From contig JANQFH010000008.1 of the NCBI GenBank assembly GCA_028277945.1, positions 383,442 to 447,441 on the forward strand: a DNA stretch of 64,000 bases, in the 5' to 3' direction. The translations under genes and the position numbers were made by a program. Below are positions 1 through 9,523 of the stretch, in pieces (the stretch's first letter is position 1; each line of letters begins with the position of its first letter). This stretch comes from Oligoflexia bacterium (GTDB lineage: Bacteria > Bdellovibrionota_G > JANQFH01). The notes under the pieces are model-generated. The model saw nothing but the letters and a program-made list of their open reading frames with translations. It had not been told where the DNA came from and made no database searches.

Positions 1-204
1 TTGGGCTGATCCCAACATACTGACGGCTATAAATTGGGCGGCTCCGGCAAAGACCAACAGCGACATCAAAACCGTTTGAAAAAGATTTAGGCCGACCTCT
101 CGGGCGATAATCCCAAAGGTAAAGGAGACGGGGATATAACCGATGACTACAGGTAGTGCCATCTTTATGCCGGTCGAGAAGCTGTAGTTGCCTGCCTGCT
201 GCAT
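1..204 (-). CDS. AzlC-family branched-chain amino acid permease, partial
   Basis: The reverse strand reads from an ATG at 204 off the window edge, giving about 68 residues. The translation contains ALPVVIGYIPVSFTFGII and SLLVFAGAAQFIAVSMLG, which match the first transmembrane segments of AzlC-type permeases. That family exports branched-chain amino acids or azaleucine across the inner membrane, usually with a small AzlD partner. Its ATG overlaps the stop of the upstream methyltransferase gene (TAATG), so the two are probably co-transcribed and translationally coupled. The rest of the gene, and any azlD, lie outside the window. The family call is firm; the substrate is not visible. Confidence 0.8.
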   Translation of the reverse strand, partial: MQQAGNYSFSTGIKMALPVVIGYIPVSFTFGIIAREVGLNLFQTVLMSLLVFAGAAQFIAVSMLGSAQ

Positions 205-686
205 TAGAGGGGGAGTCTTGGAATCCAGCGGGGTACACGATGTGTATAATTGTTAAAACCTTCTGGGAAGCTGCTACGCAATTTAGGTTCTTCATAGAAG
301 ATTATGAAGAGATGGAAGCCGAGGGCGACAAAAAGGAGGTAAACGAACAATAACACGGATTCGTATAAAAGAACTTCACCAATCAAAATGGTGATGGCAG
401 CAATGTACATGGGATTGCGGACAAAACGGTAGGGGCCGGTTATCACCAGTTCTCGTGGTGGGTCGATTGGGGCAGGTGTGCCTCGTCCCACGGCGATAAA
501 GTTCCACACACACCAGAGCATGCCCATTATACCGACAATGCACAGACCCATGCCGACATAGCGAAACGGGCCTAAGGGTATCAGGAGAACATTGTAATCT
601 GAGGTGATCAACAGATAGGGAATCACGCCCAACGTTGTGCCTGGAACGATGAGCAGAAACAGCACGCTTTTTAACCAGAGCCACAA
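204..686 (-). CDS. ICMT/PEMT-family membrane methyltransferase
   Basis: A 160-aa integral membrane protein with four or five hydrophobic segments and the family signature in its second half: ITGPYRFVRNPMYIA followed by YEEPKLRSSFPEGFNNYTHR and VPRWIPR. These motifs form the SAM-binding and catalytic region of isoprenylcysteine carboxyl methyltransferase and phospholipid methyltransferase relatives. Bacterial members methylate lipids or unknown small molecules at the inner membrane, so the substrate cannot be stated. The only in-frame start is TTG at 686 with a weak ribosome binding site. The stop overlaps the ATG of the AzlC-type gene by one base. It is divergent from the acyltransferase gene that starts at 803. 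Confidence 0.8.
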   Translation of the reverse strand: MWLWLKSVLFLLIVPGTTLGVIPYLLITSDYNVLLIPLGPFRYVGMGLCIVGIMGMLWCVWNFIAVGRGTPAPIDPPRELVITGPYRFVRNPMYIAAITILIGEVLLYESVLLFVYLLFVALGFHLFIIFYEEPKLRSSFPEGFNNYTHRVPRWIPRLPL

Positions 687-802
687 AGCAATACCATTTC
701 TTCGGATGGTACAGAAATGTCAAGCGAAGAGTATTCGAGATTTCTAGGTTGGTTATTCACGAGTGTTTTGCTAAACTTGGCGACGATAAGGAGGGGCTAG
801 AC

Positions 803-1921
803 ATGGTGGACCAAAGCAGCCGCCTGATCTCACTCGATGCCTTCCGTGGACTCACTATTGCTTTTATGATTCTGGTCAACATGCCTGGGAGCTGGTCGCA
901 TGTCTATGTACCACTCAACCATGCTAAATGGTTTGGTTGCACTCCAACAGACTTAGTCTTTCCCTTTTTCCTCTTCATCGTTGGCGTTGCCATGGTCTTT
1001 TCTCTTGCCAAACAGACAGCGCACAACAAAACGCGCAGTCAAATCTATAAACGTATTGTAATTCGTGGCGCCGTGATTTTTGCATTGGGTTTATTTATCA
1101 ATTTCTATCCTTCGTTTAGTTTCGAGGGACTGCGGGTTACCGGCGTGCTGCAACGTATTGGCATTGCCTACGTGGCCACGGCTTTTCTTGTTGTCCATAC
1201 AGGGCTACGAGCCCAAGTTTGGCTTACGGCTGCGTTGCTTATCCTGTATTGGGCTATGATGCTGCTCCTTCCCGTACCTGGGCACGGCATTGGCAATCTT
1301 ACTGCTGAGGGTAATCTTGCTGCTTGGTTTGATAAACTTATCCTTGGTGCTCATGCTTATGCAAGTAGTCCAACGGATCCTGAGGGTATTCTAAGTACGA
1401 TGCCATCCATTGCCACCGTACTTACAGGCGTTCTTACAGGTCACCTTCTTCGTTCAGGAAAGGAGAGGTATGAGATTTTAGGCTGGATGTATTTTGCAGG
1501 TTGGGTGGCAATTGTTGTCGGACTTTTTTGGAGTATTTGGTTTCCGCTCAGCAAAAAGCTGTGGACGAGTTCCTATGTGCTGTTCACCAGTGGTGCGGCC
1601 CTGCAGCTCTTTGCCGTGTGCTACTGGCTGATTGAGATCAAGCGTTGGACAAAGTGGGCTAAGCCAGCCATAGTTTACGGTACCAACGCGATTGCCGCTT
1701 ACGTTCTCCACATCTTGGCCATTAGAACGCTATTTAAGGTAATAAAGTACACCAAAGCAGATGGCTCCACGGCAACAGGTTACGCGTGGATATATGAAAA
1801 TCTATTTGCATCCTGGGCGGGTGCTTGGCCTGGCTCACTGGCATTTGCGATGGCTAACGTTCTTTTTTGGCTTGGGGTTATGGCTATATTCTATCGCAAG
1901 CGGATTTTTATTAAGGTGTAA
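803..1921 (+). CDS. membrane acyltransferase, HGSNAT/DUF5009 family
   Basis: A 372-aa multi-pass membrane protein. The N-terminus RLISLDAFRGLTIAFMILVN followed by TDLVFPFFLFIVGVAM is the hallmark of the heparan-alpha-glucosaminide N-acetyltransferase-like (DUF5009/DUF1624) family. These proteins move acetyl groups across or at the membrane onto sugars; the bacterial substrate is generally unknown and may be a cell-wall or envelope sugar. I chose ATG 803 because AAGGAGG at 788-794 is well placed, and because the 18 extra residues of the ORF-track start (TTG 749) are polar and not conserved-looking. About ten hydrophobic segments can be counted. Confidence 0.8.
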   Translation: MVDQSSRLISLDAFRGLTIAFMILVNMPGSWSHVYVPLNHAKWFGCTPTDLVFPFFLFIVGVAMVFSLAKQTAHNKTRSQIYKRIVIRGAVIFALGLFINFYPSFSFEGLRVTGVLQRIGIAYVATAFLVVHTGLRAQVWLTAALLILYWAMMLLLPVPGHGIGNLTAEGNLAAWFDKLILGAHAYASSPTDPEGILSTMPSIATVLTGVLTGHLLRSGKERYEILGWMYFAGWVAIVVGLFWSIWFPLSKKLWTSSYVLFTSGAALQLFAVCYWLIEIKRWTKWAKPAIVYGTNAIAAYVLHILAIRTLFKVIKYTKADGSTATGYAWIYENLFASWAGAWPGSLAFAMANVLFWLGVMAIFYRKRIFIKV

Positions 1922-1992
1922 CAAGCTTATACCTTAATTCGATTAGGCTTGAGTTCTTGACCCTGTGTACCTATCGTGTTAACGACACTGGA

Positions 1993-2400
1993 ATGGTTAA
2001 ATTCTACATAGTTTCAATATCCTTGTTAGTGGGGCTATTGAGTTCTGCAAATTTGTGGGCTGTGAGTAACTGTGGATGGCACAACAGAAATACATGGAAC
2101 CGAGTGATCATTGAAAAATTTGAAAATGGAGGCTTTTCTTTCGCAAGCCCCATTGAAGAGATAGGCAGCATATCAAGTGATGGCTGTGTGGAGAAAATAG
2201 GCATTAACGTCCAACTCCCTATTGGGATAGGAAGTCTAACCGTTGGTAGCAACCTATATTTTGGTCTATTAGCTGGGTCAGTCGGAGTATGTCTTTATAG
2301 CCAAGTGATGAGTAAAAATACTATTCGTTCTTTTTTGGGATTGAACGATCCAAATTCCTATGATTGGCCGCTTGAGGTAGTGATTGCGTGCGATCCGTAG
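1993..2400 (+). CDS. small secreted protein with four cysteines, unknown
   Basis: A 135-aa protein that I do not recognise. ATG 1993 is preferred over TTG 1957 because it gives a clean signal peptide (MVKFYIVSISLLVGLLSSANLWA, cleavage after AWA). The mature part has four cysteines (NCGW, DGC, GVC, IAC), enough for two disulfides, and a glycine-rich hydrophobic stretch near residues 75-100 that could be a membrane-associated hairpin or a beta-rich core. It lies between the acyltransferase and the convergent clpB, with 26 bp separating its stop from that of clpB. The ribosome binding site is weak. The ORF is probably real because of the signal peptide, but the function is unknown. Confidence 0.55.
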   Translation: MVKFYIVSISLLVGLLSSANLWAVSNCGWHNRNTWNRVIIEKFENGGFSFASPIEEIGSISSDGCVEKIGINVQLPIGIGSLTVGSNLYFGLLAGSVGVCLYSQVMSKNTIRSFLGLNDPNSYDWPLEVVIACDP

Positions 2401-2426
2401 AAAGAAGAGCAGTTAGTCAATCTTTA

Positions 2427-5042
2427 CTATAAGGTTGCAGCAACGGCATGGACCGGTCTCTGGCGAAAAGCAAGCTTTTCGCCTGCAACATCGAGTAGCA
2501 GGGCTTTACCCGCCTCAACCTCTCCCTGCAGCAGCTGTATGGCCAATGGATCTTCCACGAGCGTTTGGATAGCGCGTTTGATGGGACGGGCACCAAAGGT
2601 TGGGTCATATTGATAGGCAGCGATAAAATCGAGCGCCTTATCGGTAACCGTAAGCTCGACCTCCCTTTCAGCTAAGCGGTCGATAAGATGTTGTATTTGT
2701 ATGCGCGCGACTTGGCGCAGCTCCTCTTTACCGAGGCGGTTGAAGACAACAATATCATCAATGCGATTGAGAAACTCAGGTCTAAAATTGCCTCGCAGTA
2801 GCTCCATAATCTGATTTTGAATCATGTCATCATTTAAATCTGCAGCAGCTGAGATAATGTCACTGCCAAGATTAGAGGTCATAATCAGCACGGTATTACG
2901 AAAGTTGACCGTACGTCCCTGACCATCGGTAAGCCTGCCATCATCGAGTACCTGTAGAAGTGCGTTAAGAACCTCAGGGTGAGCTTTCTCGATTTCATCA
3001 AAGAGTACGACGCTGTAGGGCTGTTTGCGTATGGCTTCGGTAAGATAGCCGCCTTCCTCGTAACCCACATAACCTGGAGGGGCACCGATCATCCGTGCCA
3101 CCGAGTGCTTCTCCATAAACTCGGACATGTCGAGGCGGATCATCATGGACTCATCATTAAAAAGAAAATTTGCCAAACTCTTAGCGGTTTCTGTTTTGCC
3201 GACACCTGTAGGGCCAAGGAAGATAAAGGAGCCTAGGGGCCGGTCTGGGTTTTGCAGGCCAGCGCGGGCTCGCCTTACGGCATTGGCTACCTTGGTGATG
3301 GCGAGATCTTGGCCAACGACACGTGCCTTGAGCCGTGCTTCAATGTTGACCAGCTTCTCCTTTTCACTCTCTAACATCTTGGTTACGGGAATACCGGTCC
3401 AATGCGATACGATAGCGGCGATGTCCTCTACATCGACCTCTTCCTTGAGCATGACTTTATCTTTTTGTAGTTCCTTAAGCCGGGTCTGCTCGGCCTCAAG
3501 GCTTTTGCTCAGCTCGCTCAGCTTGCCATACTTGAGCTCAGCTGCCTTGCCGAGATCACCGGACTTTTCTGCCTGTTCCGTGAGTGTTTTTGTCTTTTCA
3601 ATCTCTTCTTTTGTTTGGCGAATCTTCGTGATCGCCTCTTTTTCGTTTTGCCAATGCGCCTTCAAAGCGGCAATCTTCTCCTTGAGTGCGGCAGTTTCTT
3701 GCTGGATAGCGGCAATACGAGCTTTGCTCTGTTTGTCGCGTTCTTTTTTTAGCGCCTGCCTTTCAACCTCGAGTTGGATGACCTTTCTCTCTGGTTCATC
3801 GATCTCAGCCGGCAGTGAGTCGATCTCAATGCGTAGTTTTGAGGCGGCCTCGTCCATGAGGTCAATGGCTTTATCTGGAAGGTGACGATCGGCAATAAAG
3901 CGGTCAGACAACTTCACTGCAGCAATGAGTGCCGCATCTTGAATTCTCACACCATGATGAACCTCATACTTTTCTTTGAGGCCGCGTAAAATGGCGATAC
4001 TGTCTTCGACCGTTGGTTCGGTAACAAGCAGAGGCTGGAAGCGTCTCTCAAGAGCGGCATCTTTCTCAACATACTTACGGTACTCGCGCAAGGTTGTCGC
4101 GCCAATGCAGCGCAGTTCGCCACGCGCTAGCGGCGGTTTAAGCATGTTGGCCGCATCCACCGCACCTTCGGCCGATCCGGCACCGACCATGGTGTGTAGC
4201 TCGTCAATGAAGAGGATGATTTTGCCGTCCGCTGCACTGATCTCTTTGAGCACGGCCTTGAGACGCTCTTCGAACTCGCCACGGTACTTGGTACCAGCGA
4301 TCAGGGCGGCGAGATCAAGGGCTACGAGGCGCTTGTTCTTGAGCGTTTCAGGTACGTCACCACTGACAATGCGTTGGGCAAGGCCTTCCGAGATTGCAGT
4401 CTTACCAACACCAGGCTCGCCAATGAGAACAGGATTGTTTTTCGTGCGACGGCTCAACACCTGAACCACTCGGCGTACCTCTTGATCGCGACCAATAATA
4501 GGATCGAGCTTAGCAGCGCGGGCGCGCTCGGTGAGGTCCATACAGTAGCGTTCGAGCGCACGGTATTTGCCTTCAGGGTTTTGGTCGGTCACACTTTGAT
4601 GCCCACGAATTTCCTGCATTGCCTTAAGCAGGTTGTCACGGCTGACACCTTGTTGTTTCATCAGCTGTGAGATTTTGCTATCAGAATCGGCAAACATGCC
4701 TAGTAATAGATGTTCGCTACTGACGTACTGATCCTTCATCTTGGTCGCCTCGTCAAAGGCGGCTTGCAGGAGTCGTTGTAAGCGTGGAGCGAGCGCTGGC
4801 GATGCCAGTTGGCTGCCGGAGACCCGTGGTAGTGAATCTAGATGCTGACGAACCTCAGATTGCAGTGGAGCAGCCTGCACCCCGAGCTTCTGCAGCAGCG
4901 GCAAAATGACACCCTCATCTTGCTCAAGCAGCGTTAGCAGGAGATGTTCTGGATAGATCTCGGCGTGGCCCTGCTCTTGCGCGAGAGACTGAGCATTAGC
5001 CAATGATTCTTGGGCCTTAAGAGTTAATCGGTCGAGTCGCAT
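2427..5042 (-). CDS. clpB: ATP-dependent disaggregase ClpB
   Basis: An 871-aa Hsp100 chaperone of normal length. The order is Clp N-domain (1-150), AAA-1 with Walker A GEPGVGKT near 205 and Walker [11 protein letters not shown], the coiled-coil middle domain (about 400-525, Lys/Glu/Gln-rich), and AAA-2 with GPTGVGKT near 605 and [12 protein letters not shown]. Together with DnaK it extracts polypeptides from aggregates in the cytoplasm. The start ATG at 5042 has AAGGAGC just upstream on the minus strand. A TTGACA -35-like hexamer lies at 5110-5115 (minus strand), but I could not find a convincing -10 at the right spacing. There is no CIRCE element or clear sigma-32 box. Confidence 0.97.
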   Translation of the reverse strand: MRLDRLTLKAQESLANAQSLAQEQGHAEIYPEHLLLTLLEQDEGVILPLLQKLGVQAAPLQSEVRQHLDSLPRVSGSQLASPALAPRLQRLLQAAFDEATKMKDQYVSSEHLLLGMFADSDSKISQLMKQQGVSRDNLLKAMQEIRGHQSVTDQNPEGKYRALERYCMDLTERARAAKLDPIIGRDQEVRRVVQVLSRRTKNNPVLIGEPGVGKTAISEGLAQRIVSGDVPETLKNKRLVALDLAALIAGTKYRGEFEERLKAVLKEISAADGKIILFIDELHTMVGAGSAEGAVDAANMLKPPLARGELRCIGATTLREYRKYVEKDAALERRFQPLLVTEPTVEDSIAILRGLKEKYEVHHGVRIQDAALIAAVKLSDRFIADRHLPDKAIDLMDEAASKLRIEIDSLPAEIDEPERKVIQLEVERQALKKERDKQSKARIAAIQQETAALKEKIAALKAHWQNEKEAITKIRQTKEEIEKTKTLTEQAEKSGDLGKAAELKYGKLSELSKSLEAEQTRLKELQKDKVMLKEEVDVEDIAAIVSHWTGIPVTKMLESEKEKLVNIEARLKARVVGQDLAITKVANAVRRARAGLQNPDRPLGSFIFLGPTGVGKTETAKSLANFLFNDESMMIRLDMSEFMEKHSVARMIGAPPGYVGYEEGGYLTEAIRKQPYSVVLFDEIEKAHPEVLNALLQVLDDGRLTDGQGRTVNFRNTVLIMTSNLGSDIISAAADLNDDMIQNQIMELLRGNFRPEFLNRIDDIVVFNRLGKEELRQVARIQIQHLIDRLAEREVELTVTDKALDFIAAYQYDPTFGARPIKRAIQTLVEDPLAIQLLQGEVEAGKALLLDVAGEKLAFRQRPVHAVAATL

Positions 5043-5184
5043 TATGCTTGCTCCTTAGCCATTGTAAATTTAAGTTGTTATCGTTAAAGAAAAGACCTCA
5101 AAAGAGTCCTGTCAAGGCAGCAGGGTAGATGAAAAGAGGGTGAGATTAGGGACAGTCGATGCTTAGCGGTAACTAATATTACGG

Positions 5185-5214
5185 TTGACGCCAGTAGGTA
5201 AGATTTTCTACAAT
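5185..5214 (+). promoter_or_regulatory. sigma-70-like promoter for the TPR gene
   Basis: TTGACG at 5185-5190, an 18-base spacer and TACAAT at 5209-5214. It would start transcription near 5221, about 37 bases before the TTG start of the TPR gene, whose ribosome binding site is AAAAGGA at 5241-5247. Confidence 0.6.
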
Positions 5215-5257
5215 AATATGACGGGCTTATTTTGTCTGAAAAAAGGATAATATCGCG

Positions 5258-7927
5258 TTGAGCCTAAATCGCAACAAGGTTTTAAACAAGGCGCAGAAGT
5301 ACGTCCAACAGGGTAAACTCGCCAAGGCGATTACCGAGTATGAACGCCTGGTGGCGGATGACCCGAATGACGTGCGCACGTTGCTCAAGATGGGTGATCT
5401 CTACGCCAAGATGGGCAATGTTGAAGCTGCCTTAGAGACCTACCGCAGTGTAGCCGAGCATTATGCGAAAGACGGTTTTTTTCTAAAGGCTGTTGCCGTC
5501 TATAAACAAATGCTCAAGCTCGATCCAAGTTCCATACACATTTATACCCGTCTTGCAGAACTCTATCATCAGCTCGGTCTCAGTAACGAGGCGATGAAGC
5601 AGTATCAAATCGTCGCCAAACACTACGAGACCAAAGGTATGAAAAAAGACTCCCTGGACATCTTTAAAAAGATGGCCGAGTTGGACCCTGACAATATTGC
5701 CAGCCGAGTCAAACTAGCAGAACTCTATGCTAGAGAAGGTCACAGTGATCAGGCGTTGAAAGACTTTCTCAACATTGCCGCGGAACTAAAGGAAAAGGGT
5801 AATAAAGAAGACCTGATCAAGGTCTACGAGAAGATTGTTAAGTTGGATCCTGAAAACATCGATCGTGTACGAGACCTGGCAACTCTCTATCTCGACGTGT
5901 CCGAGCCAAAACGCGCCCTGGCAAAACTGCAGCTTTGTTTTAAATACGATCCAAAGAACGAGAAGACTCTTGCTCTACTTGCAAAGTCTTTTGATATTCT
6001 GCAACAGCCGGAAAAAACCAAGGCCGTCTATATGGAACTCTTGGCGGTTTATGAAGAAAAGGGAATGAAAGAAAAAGCAGAAGCCATTCGAGAGAGCTTG
6101 GTCGGCCACCCAAGCGCGGTTTCTGAAGTTGTCGAAGTCTCTTCCTTTAGTGTGCCCATCCCCGAGAGTAATGAATCTGATGTGGTTTCATCAAACGTCG
6201 ACGCCAGCAGTGAACACCCTGTTGAAGAATCAAGTGTAAGTGGACCTCCGGGAGTTGTCGAAAGTGAAGCAGAAAAGCTTATAAGCGATGTTGATGTCTA
6301 TCTACGCTATGGTTTGGCAGATAAAGCAACCCAAGCACTTACACAGTTCTTGGAAAAACATCCGACACAGAAAGCCGTTCGCGACAAGCTTGCTGATATC
6401 TATGTGAGCAACGGTGATCAGGTCCGTGCTGCCAAGGCTTTGATGAAGATTTGCGACGTGGCGCGTAGCAAGGGCGACGATCGTCTCGAAGAGGCCATTG
6501 TGGCAGAGGTTCTGGCTTTTGCCCCTGACCACGCCGCAGCTCTAGAACGACAGCAGGAGCTACAGGCTGGCTCACAGCAGACGGCACAGCCCGCTTTGGA
6601 GGAGGCTGTGGTTGTAGAAGAAGCTGTGGAGGTGGCAGAAGAGGATCCTATTGAGGATCTCGAAGCCGCGGTTGCCGAGGATAGTGTCGAGCCTGCAGGT
6701 AGTAATAGTAACGATGATGAAGTGGCGCTCATGGATATAGAAGCTGAGATGGTACGGCAGCCAGACTCGGTGGATGTCGAGGCAGCTGTCGACAGTCAGA
6801 TCGACTTCAAGGATTCTGTCGAGATTGAACAGGAGTTGGCATTAGATATTGATGACACATTAGAAGGCGATGCATCTGAATCAGAGGAGATGCATTTTTC
6901 TGTTGAACCTGTCGAGTCCGTGTCCGAGCCGGCAGTGGCAGAAGCTACGCAGGTGGTGCAGCAATCGGAATTGGAAATGGAACTACCGGCGGATGCTTTC
7001 GTTGACGCGCTTGATATCGATGCAGCAGCAGGGGAATTGGACACCAGTGAGCCGGAGGCTGCTCCAGCAGGGGATGACCCTTTTGCCGAAGGGATGGACG
7101 AGGCCCGTTTTTTCTTGCAGCAGGGCCTTACCGAAGAAGCCGCTGATATCCTTACCGATATTCTGAAACGTGCGCCGGACTACGTTCCGGCTCAGGAGCT
7201 GCTGGCTGGGATCCGTCCAGCTTCTCCAGCTGAACCTGAGGCCGAGGTTGCGGCCGAAGAGTTTTCGTTCTCGGATCAGATGGAGCGGGAACCTCAAGCT
7301 GCAGAGAGCAGCAATGACTTTTTCGATCTAGCCGTCGAACTTAGCGAAGAGATCCAAGCAATCAACACGGCATCAACCAGTTCCGAGGAGGAAGAGCCGC
7401 CAACCTTTGATGAGGTGTTTGCGGCGTTTAAACAAGGAGTCAAAGAGACCCTTTCTGAAGAAGATAGCGATGCTCACTATGACCTAGGCATAGCCTACAA
7501 AGAGATGGGGTTGCTTGACGACGCTATCCGAGAGTTCCAAATTGCCGCAAAGAACGCCCGCCTAAGAGTGGATGCCTTTTCTGGTATGGGGTTGTGTTTT
7601 AGTGCCAGCGCTCGTTTTGATGATGCTGAGAAGTGCTTCATTAATGTCATCGATAGTCTTGAAGAGAGTGATGAGCGTATGTTAGGTGTAAAGTATGAGC
7701 TCGCCGAAATTTACGCTCGTGCTGGCAAGCTCAAAGAGGCGCTAGAGACCTTTAAGTCTGTCTATAAGCTTAACCGTTCTTTTCGTAATGTATCCCATCG
7801 TATCAAGGCATTAGCGGAACAAGTGGAAGGCGCTGTTAGTAGTGAAGATGCAGAAGTGGATGAGGCTTCTTTACGACTGGTAGAGAATGCCGACAATCAT
7901 AAAAAGAGCAAGATTTCATTCTTGTAA
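5258..7927 (+). CDS. large acidic tetratricopeptide-repeat protein
   Basis: 889 aa with no signal peptide, so probably cytoplasmic or membrane-associated through partners. The N-terminal 280 residues are an array of at least six TPR units (for example GKLAKAITEYERLVADDPND and GMKKDSLDIFKKMAELDPDN). A second short TPR group lies near 340-400, followed by a Glu/Asp/Ser/Val-rich low-complexity stretch (about 440-640) and a C-terminal TPR group (about 735-860, DAHYDLGIAYKEMGLLDDAI). Proteins of this kind occur in deltaproteobacteria beside ExeA-type ATPases, as here with only 5 bp between the genes, which suggests a shared scaffold/ATPase function, perhaps in envelope assembly or motility. The start is TTG with a good Shine-Dalgarno sequence; no in-frame ATG is nearby. 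Confidence 0.85.
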   Translation: MSLNRNKVLNKAQKYVQQGKLAKAITEYERLVADDPNDVRTLLKMGDLYAKMGNVEAALETYRSVAEHYAKDGFFLKAVAVYKQMLKLDPSSIHIYTRLAELYHQLGLSNEAMKQYQIVAKHYETKGMKKDSLDIFKKMAELDPDNIASRVKLAELYAREGHSDQALKDFLNIAAELKEKGNKEDLIKVYEKIVKLDPENIDRVRDLATLYLDVSEPKRALAKLQLCFKYDPKNEKTLALLAKSFDILQQPEKTKAVYMELLAVYEEKGMKEKAEAIRESLVGHPSAVSEVVEVSSFSVPIPESNESDVVSSNVDASSEHPVEESSVSGPPGVVESEAEKLISDVDVYLRYGLADKATQALTQFLEKHPTQKAVRDKLADIYVSNGDQVRAAKALMKICDVARSKGDDRLEEAIVAEVLAFAPDHAAALERQQELQAGSQQTAQPALEEAVVVEEAVEVAEEDPIEDLEAAVAEDSVEPAGSNSNDDEVALMDIEAEMVRQPDSVDVEAAVDSQIDFKDSVEIEQELALDIDDTLEGDASESEEMHFSVEPVESVSEPAVAEATQVVQQSELEMELPADAFVDALDIDAAAGELDTSEPEAAPAGDDPFAEGMDEARFFLQQGLTEEAADILTDILKRAPDYVPAQELLAGIRPASPAEPEAEVAAEEFSFSDQMEREPQAAESSNDFFDLAVELSEEIQAINTASTSSEEEEPPTFDEVFAAFKQGVKETLSEEDSDAHYDLGIAYKEMGLLDDAIREFQIAAKNARLRVDAFSGMGLCFSASARFDDAEKCFINVIDSLEESDERMLGVKYELAEIYARAGKLKEALETFKSVYKLNRSFRNVSHRIKALAEQVEGAVSSEDAEVDEASLRLVENADNHKKSKISFL

Positions 7928-7932
7928 GTGTT

Positions 7933-9006
7933 ATGAGCTATCTTGAATTTTTCGGATTAAGCCAAGAGCCGTTTTCTAATGCTCCTGTAGCAAAGTTTTT
8001 CTATAACAGCGAGCAACATGCGCAGGCGTTAACGCGACTTCGTTACGCGGCTGATCATATGAAGGGCCTCGCCCTTTTGGTTGGTCGTATCGGTACCGGA
8101 AAGACCACGCTTGCCAGACGTATGCTCGATAGCCTGCCAGAAGACCACTTCGAGGCAGCGCTCTTGGTAATCATCCACTCCGGTATCAGTGCTACCTGGT
8201 TGCTCAAGCGTATCGCCTTGCAGCTGGGTGTAAAGAAGCCTGCCAACGATAAGCTTACGTTGCTCAGTCAGCTCTACCAACGCCTATTGCAGATCCATCA
8301 ACAGGGTCGCAAGGCTGTGGTGCTGATAGACGAAGCTCAGATGCTTAAGACCCGCGAGATCATGGAAGAGTTTCGCGGTCTGCTCAATCTGGAGATTCCT
8401 GGTAACAAATTGATTAGCTTTGTCTTCTTTGGCCTTCCAGAACTTGAAAAGGGGTTGCAACTGGACCCACCGCTCTTGCAACGGGTGGCATTAAAGTGCC
8501 GGTTGGAGTCATTCAGTCCAAAATCCACGAGCCGATACGTTGAGCACCGGCTCAAGATGGCTGGTGCAACCCAGTCTGTTTTTACAGACAAAGCTCTCTC
8601 TTTGATTCACCAACACTCTCGTGGCATTCCCCGGGTGATTAATACGCTGTGTGACAACAGCATGTTTGAAGGTTTTATGCGCAAGCTACGTATAATTGAT
8701 GAAAGTCTTATCCACACTGTGGCTGTGGATCTATCTCTTGTGCATGAATCGACTGTGGCTCTGAAAACGCCACCTCAGCCAGCGGCTGAAAGCGTGCCGC
8801 AGCAGACCTCCAACGTAGTCATACCGATTACAGAGAGTCCGGATGTCAGCAGTCAACTGCCGGAGGCTCCTGAACAAACTGCGCCCACCAGTAAAGAGGA
8901 TGAATACGAAGAGGTCTTTGAGCGTTTCCCTGCAGAGGAAACCGTTGGCGCGAATGAGCATTCTGATATCGATGCCATTTTGGAAGGCATTGTCGAAAAG
9001 AACTGA
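7933..9006 (+). CDS. ExeA/GspA-type AAA ATPase
   Basis: 357 aa beginning MSYLEFFGLSQEPFSNAP, the classic start of ExeA/GspA/MshM-type ATPases. Walker A is GRIGTGKTT (about 52-60), Walker B AVVLIDEAQML (about 130), with a sensor/arginine region GIPRVINTLCDN near 235. The last 80 residues are acidic and proline-rich, with no transmembrane helix or peptidoglycan-binding domain like that of Aeromonas ExeA, so membrane anchoring may come from a partner. ExeA homologues help assemble secretin or pilus machinery through the cell wall. Five bases separate it from the TPR gene, so the two are probably one operon. The tRNA-Lys gene begins 68 bp after its stop. Confidence 0.85.
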   Translation: MSYLEFFGLSQEPFSNAPVAKFFYNSEQHAQALTRLRYAADHMKGLALLVGRIGTGKTTLARRMLDSLPEDHFEAALLVIIHSGISATWLLKRIALQLGVKKPANDKLTLLSQLYQRLLQIHQQGRKAVVLIDEAQMLKTREIMEEFRGLLNLEIPGNKLISFVFFGLPELEKGLQLDPPLLQRVALKCRLESFSPKSTSRYVEHRLKMAGATQSVFTDKALSLIHQHSRGIPRVINTLCDNSMFEGFMRKLRIIDESLIHTVAVDLSLVHESTVALKTPPQPAAESVPQQTSNVVIPITESPDVSSQLPEAPEQTAPTSKEDEYEEVFERFPAEETVGANEHSDIDAILEGIVEKN

Positions 9007-9023
9007 TCTCACTCCCTTTTACC

Positions 9024-9052
9024 TTGACCCTCAGCAAATTTCGCTTTAAGAG
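9024..9052 (+). promoter_or_regulatory. possible promoter of tRNA-Lys
   Basis: TTGACC at 9024-9029, a 17-base spacer and TAAGAG at 9047-9052, about 22 bases before the tRNA. The -10 is a weak match, so read-through from the ATPase operon is also possible. Confidence 0.35.
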
Positions 9053-9074
9053 CTAACGCGAACGTGTCTACATT

Positions 9075-9147
9075 GGGCCCGTAGCTCAATTGGTAGAGCA
9101 GCGGACTCTTAATCCGCGTGTTGAAGGTTCGATTCCTTCCGGGCTCA
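9075..9147 (+). tRNA. tRNA-Lys (anticodon CTT)
   Basis: A complete cloverleaf of 73 nt. The acceptor stem GGGCCCG pairs with CGGGCTC, the D arm is GCTC-AATTGGTA-GAGC, the anticodon stem GCGGA/TCCGC holds loop CTCTTAA (anticodon CTT), and the T arm is GAAGG-TTCGATT-CCTTC. The discriminator is A and the CCA end is not encoded. A hairpin overlaps its 3' end, and partial copies of its 3' half occur 200 bp downstream. Confidence 0.97.
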
Positions 9148-9492
9148 TGCCATTCGCTCGCAAAGCGAGCAAATGGCATGAACGATTATAGTCGGGGGCC
9201 AGCAAATGCCTTAAGGTTGCTATTCGCATTTATTATAGTTCTTAAGGCATTTGCTATGCCCCCGAACCCCGCGCTCACCGCGAAGTGAATTCGCGGTTCG
9301 CTTTATTCGCCCTTCGGGAATCGAACCTTCAACATAGAATCCTTCCGGGCTCACTCGACTCCAATATGCGTCGCAATTCATCGTCAGACTGCGCTCAAGC
9401 TTCGGTCACGTACGTTGAGTACGCTTCCTCAGCTTTTCGCTTGTCTCCCTCGACTTGCTCGCATCTTGGAGTCGAGGCCTTGAATGAGCCCG
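9145..9492. repeat. cluster of nested palindromes with tRNA-Lys 3'-end copies
   Basis: About 350 bp without a credible gene, filled by inverted repeats. First, 9145-9181 has near-perfect 13-16 bp arms (core GCCATTCGCTCG) that begin inside the tRNA 3' end. Second, 9193-9264 pairs CGGGGGC and AGCAAATGCCTTAAG with their complements around a 25-nt loop. Third, ACCGCGAA-N5-TTCGCGGT lies at 9277-9297. Fourth, 9317-9334 is an inverted copy of tRNA bases 9119-9136. Fifth, 9340-9353 is a direct 14-bp copy of the tRNA 3' end (TCCTTCCGGGCTCA). Sixth, 9346-9492 has arms CGGGCTCA and CTCGACTCCAATATGCG (16 of 17 paired). It resembles a non-coding mobile or integration-scar element; ORF 9285-9569 inside it is not credible. 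Confidence 0.75.
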
Positions 9493-9523
9493 CCGTATCA
9501 TTGCCGACCAACAGCTATTATTT

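Noticed and set aside
3127-3885. 252-aa plus-strand ORF inside clpB
   Set aside because: It is antisense to a conserved clpB frame, Ser/Arg/Leu-rich, with no ribosome binding site or domain: a shadow ORF.
5043-5257. CIRCE or sigma-32 heat-shock element before clpB
   Set aside because: I looked for TTAGCACTC-N9-GAGTGCTAA and for CTTGAAA/CCCAT boxes and found neither; only an isolated TTGACA is present.
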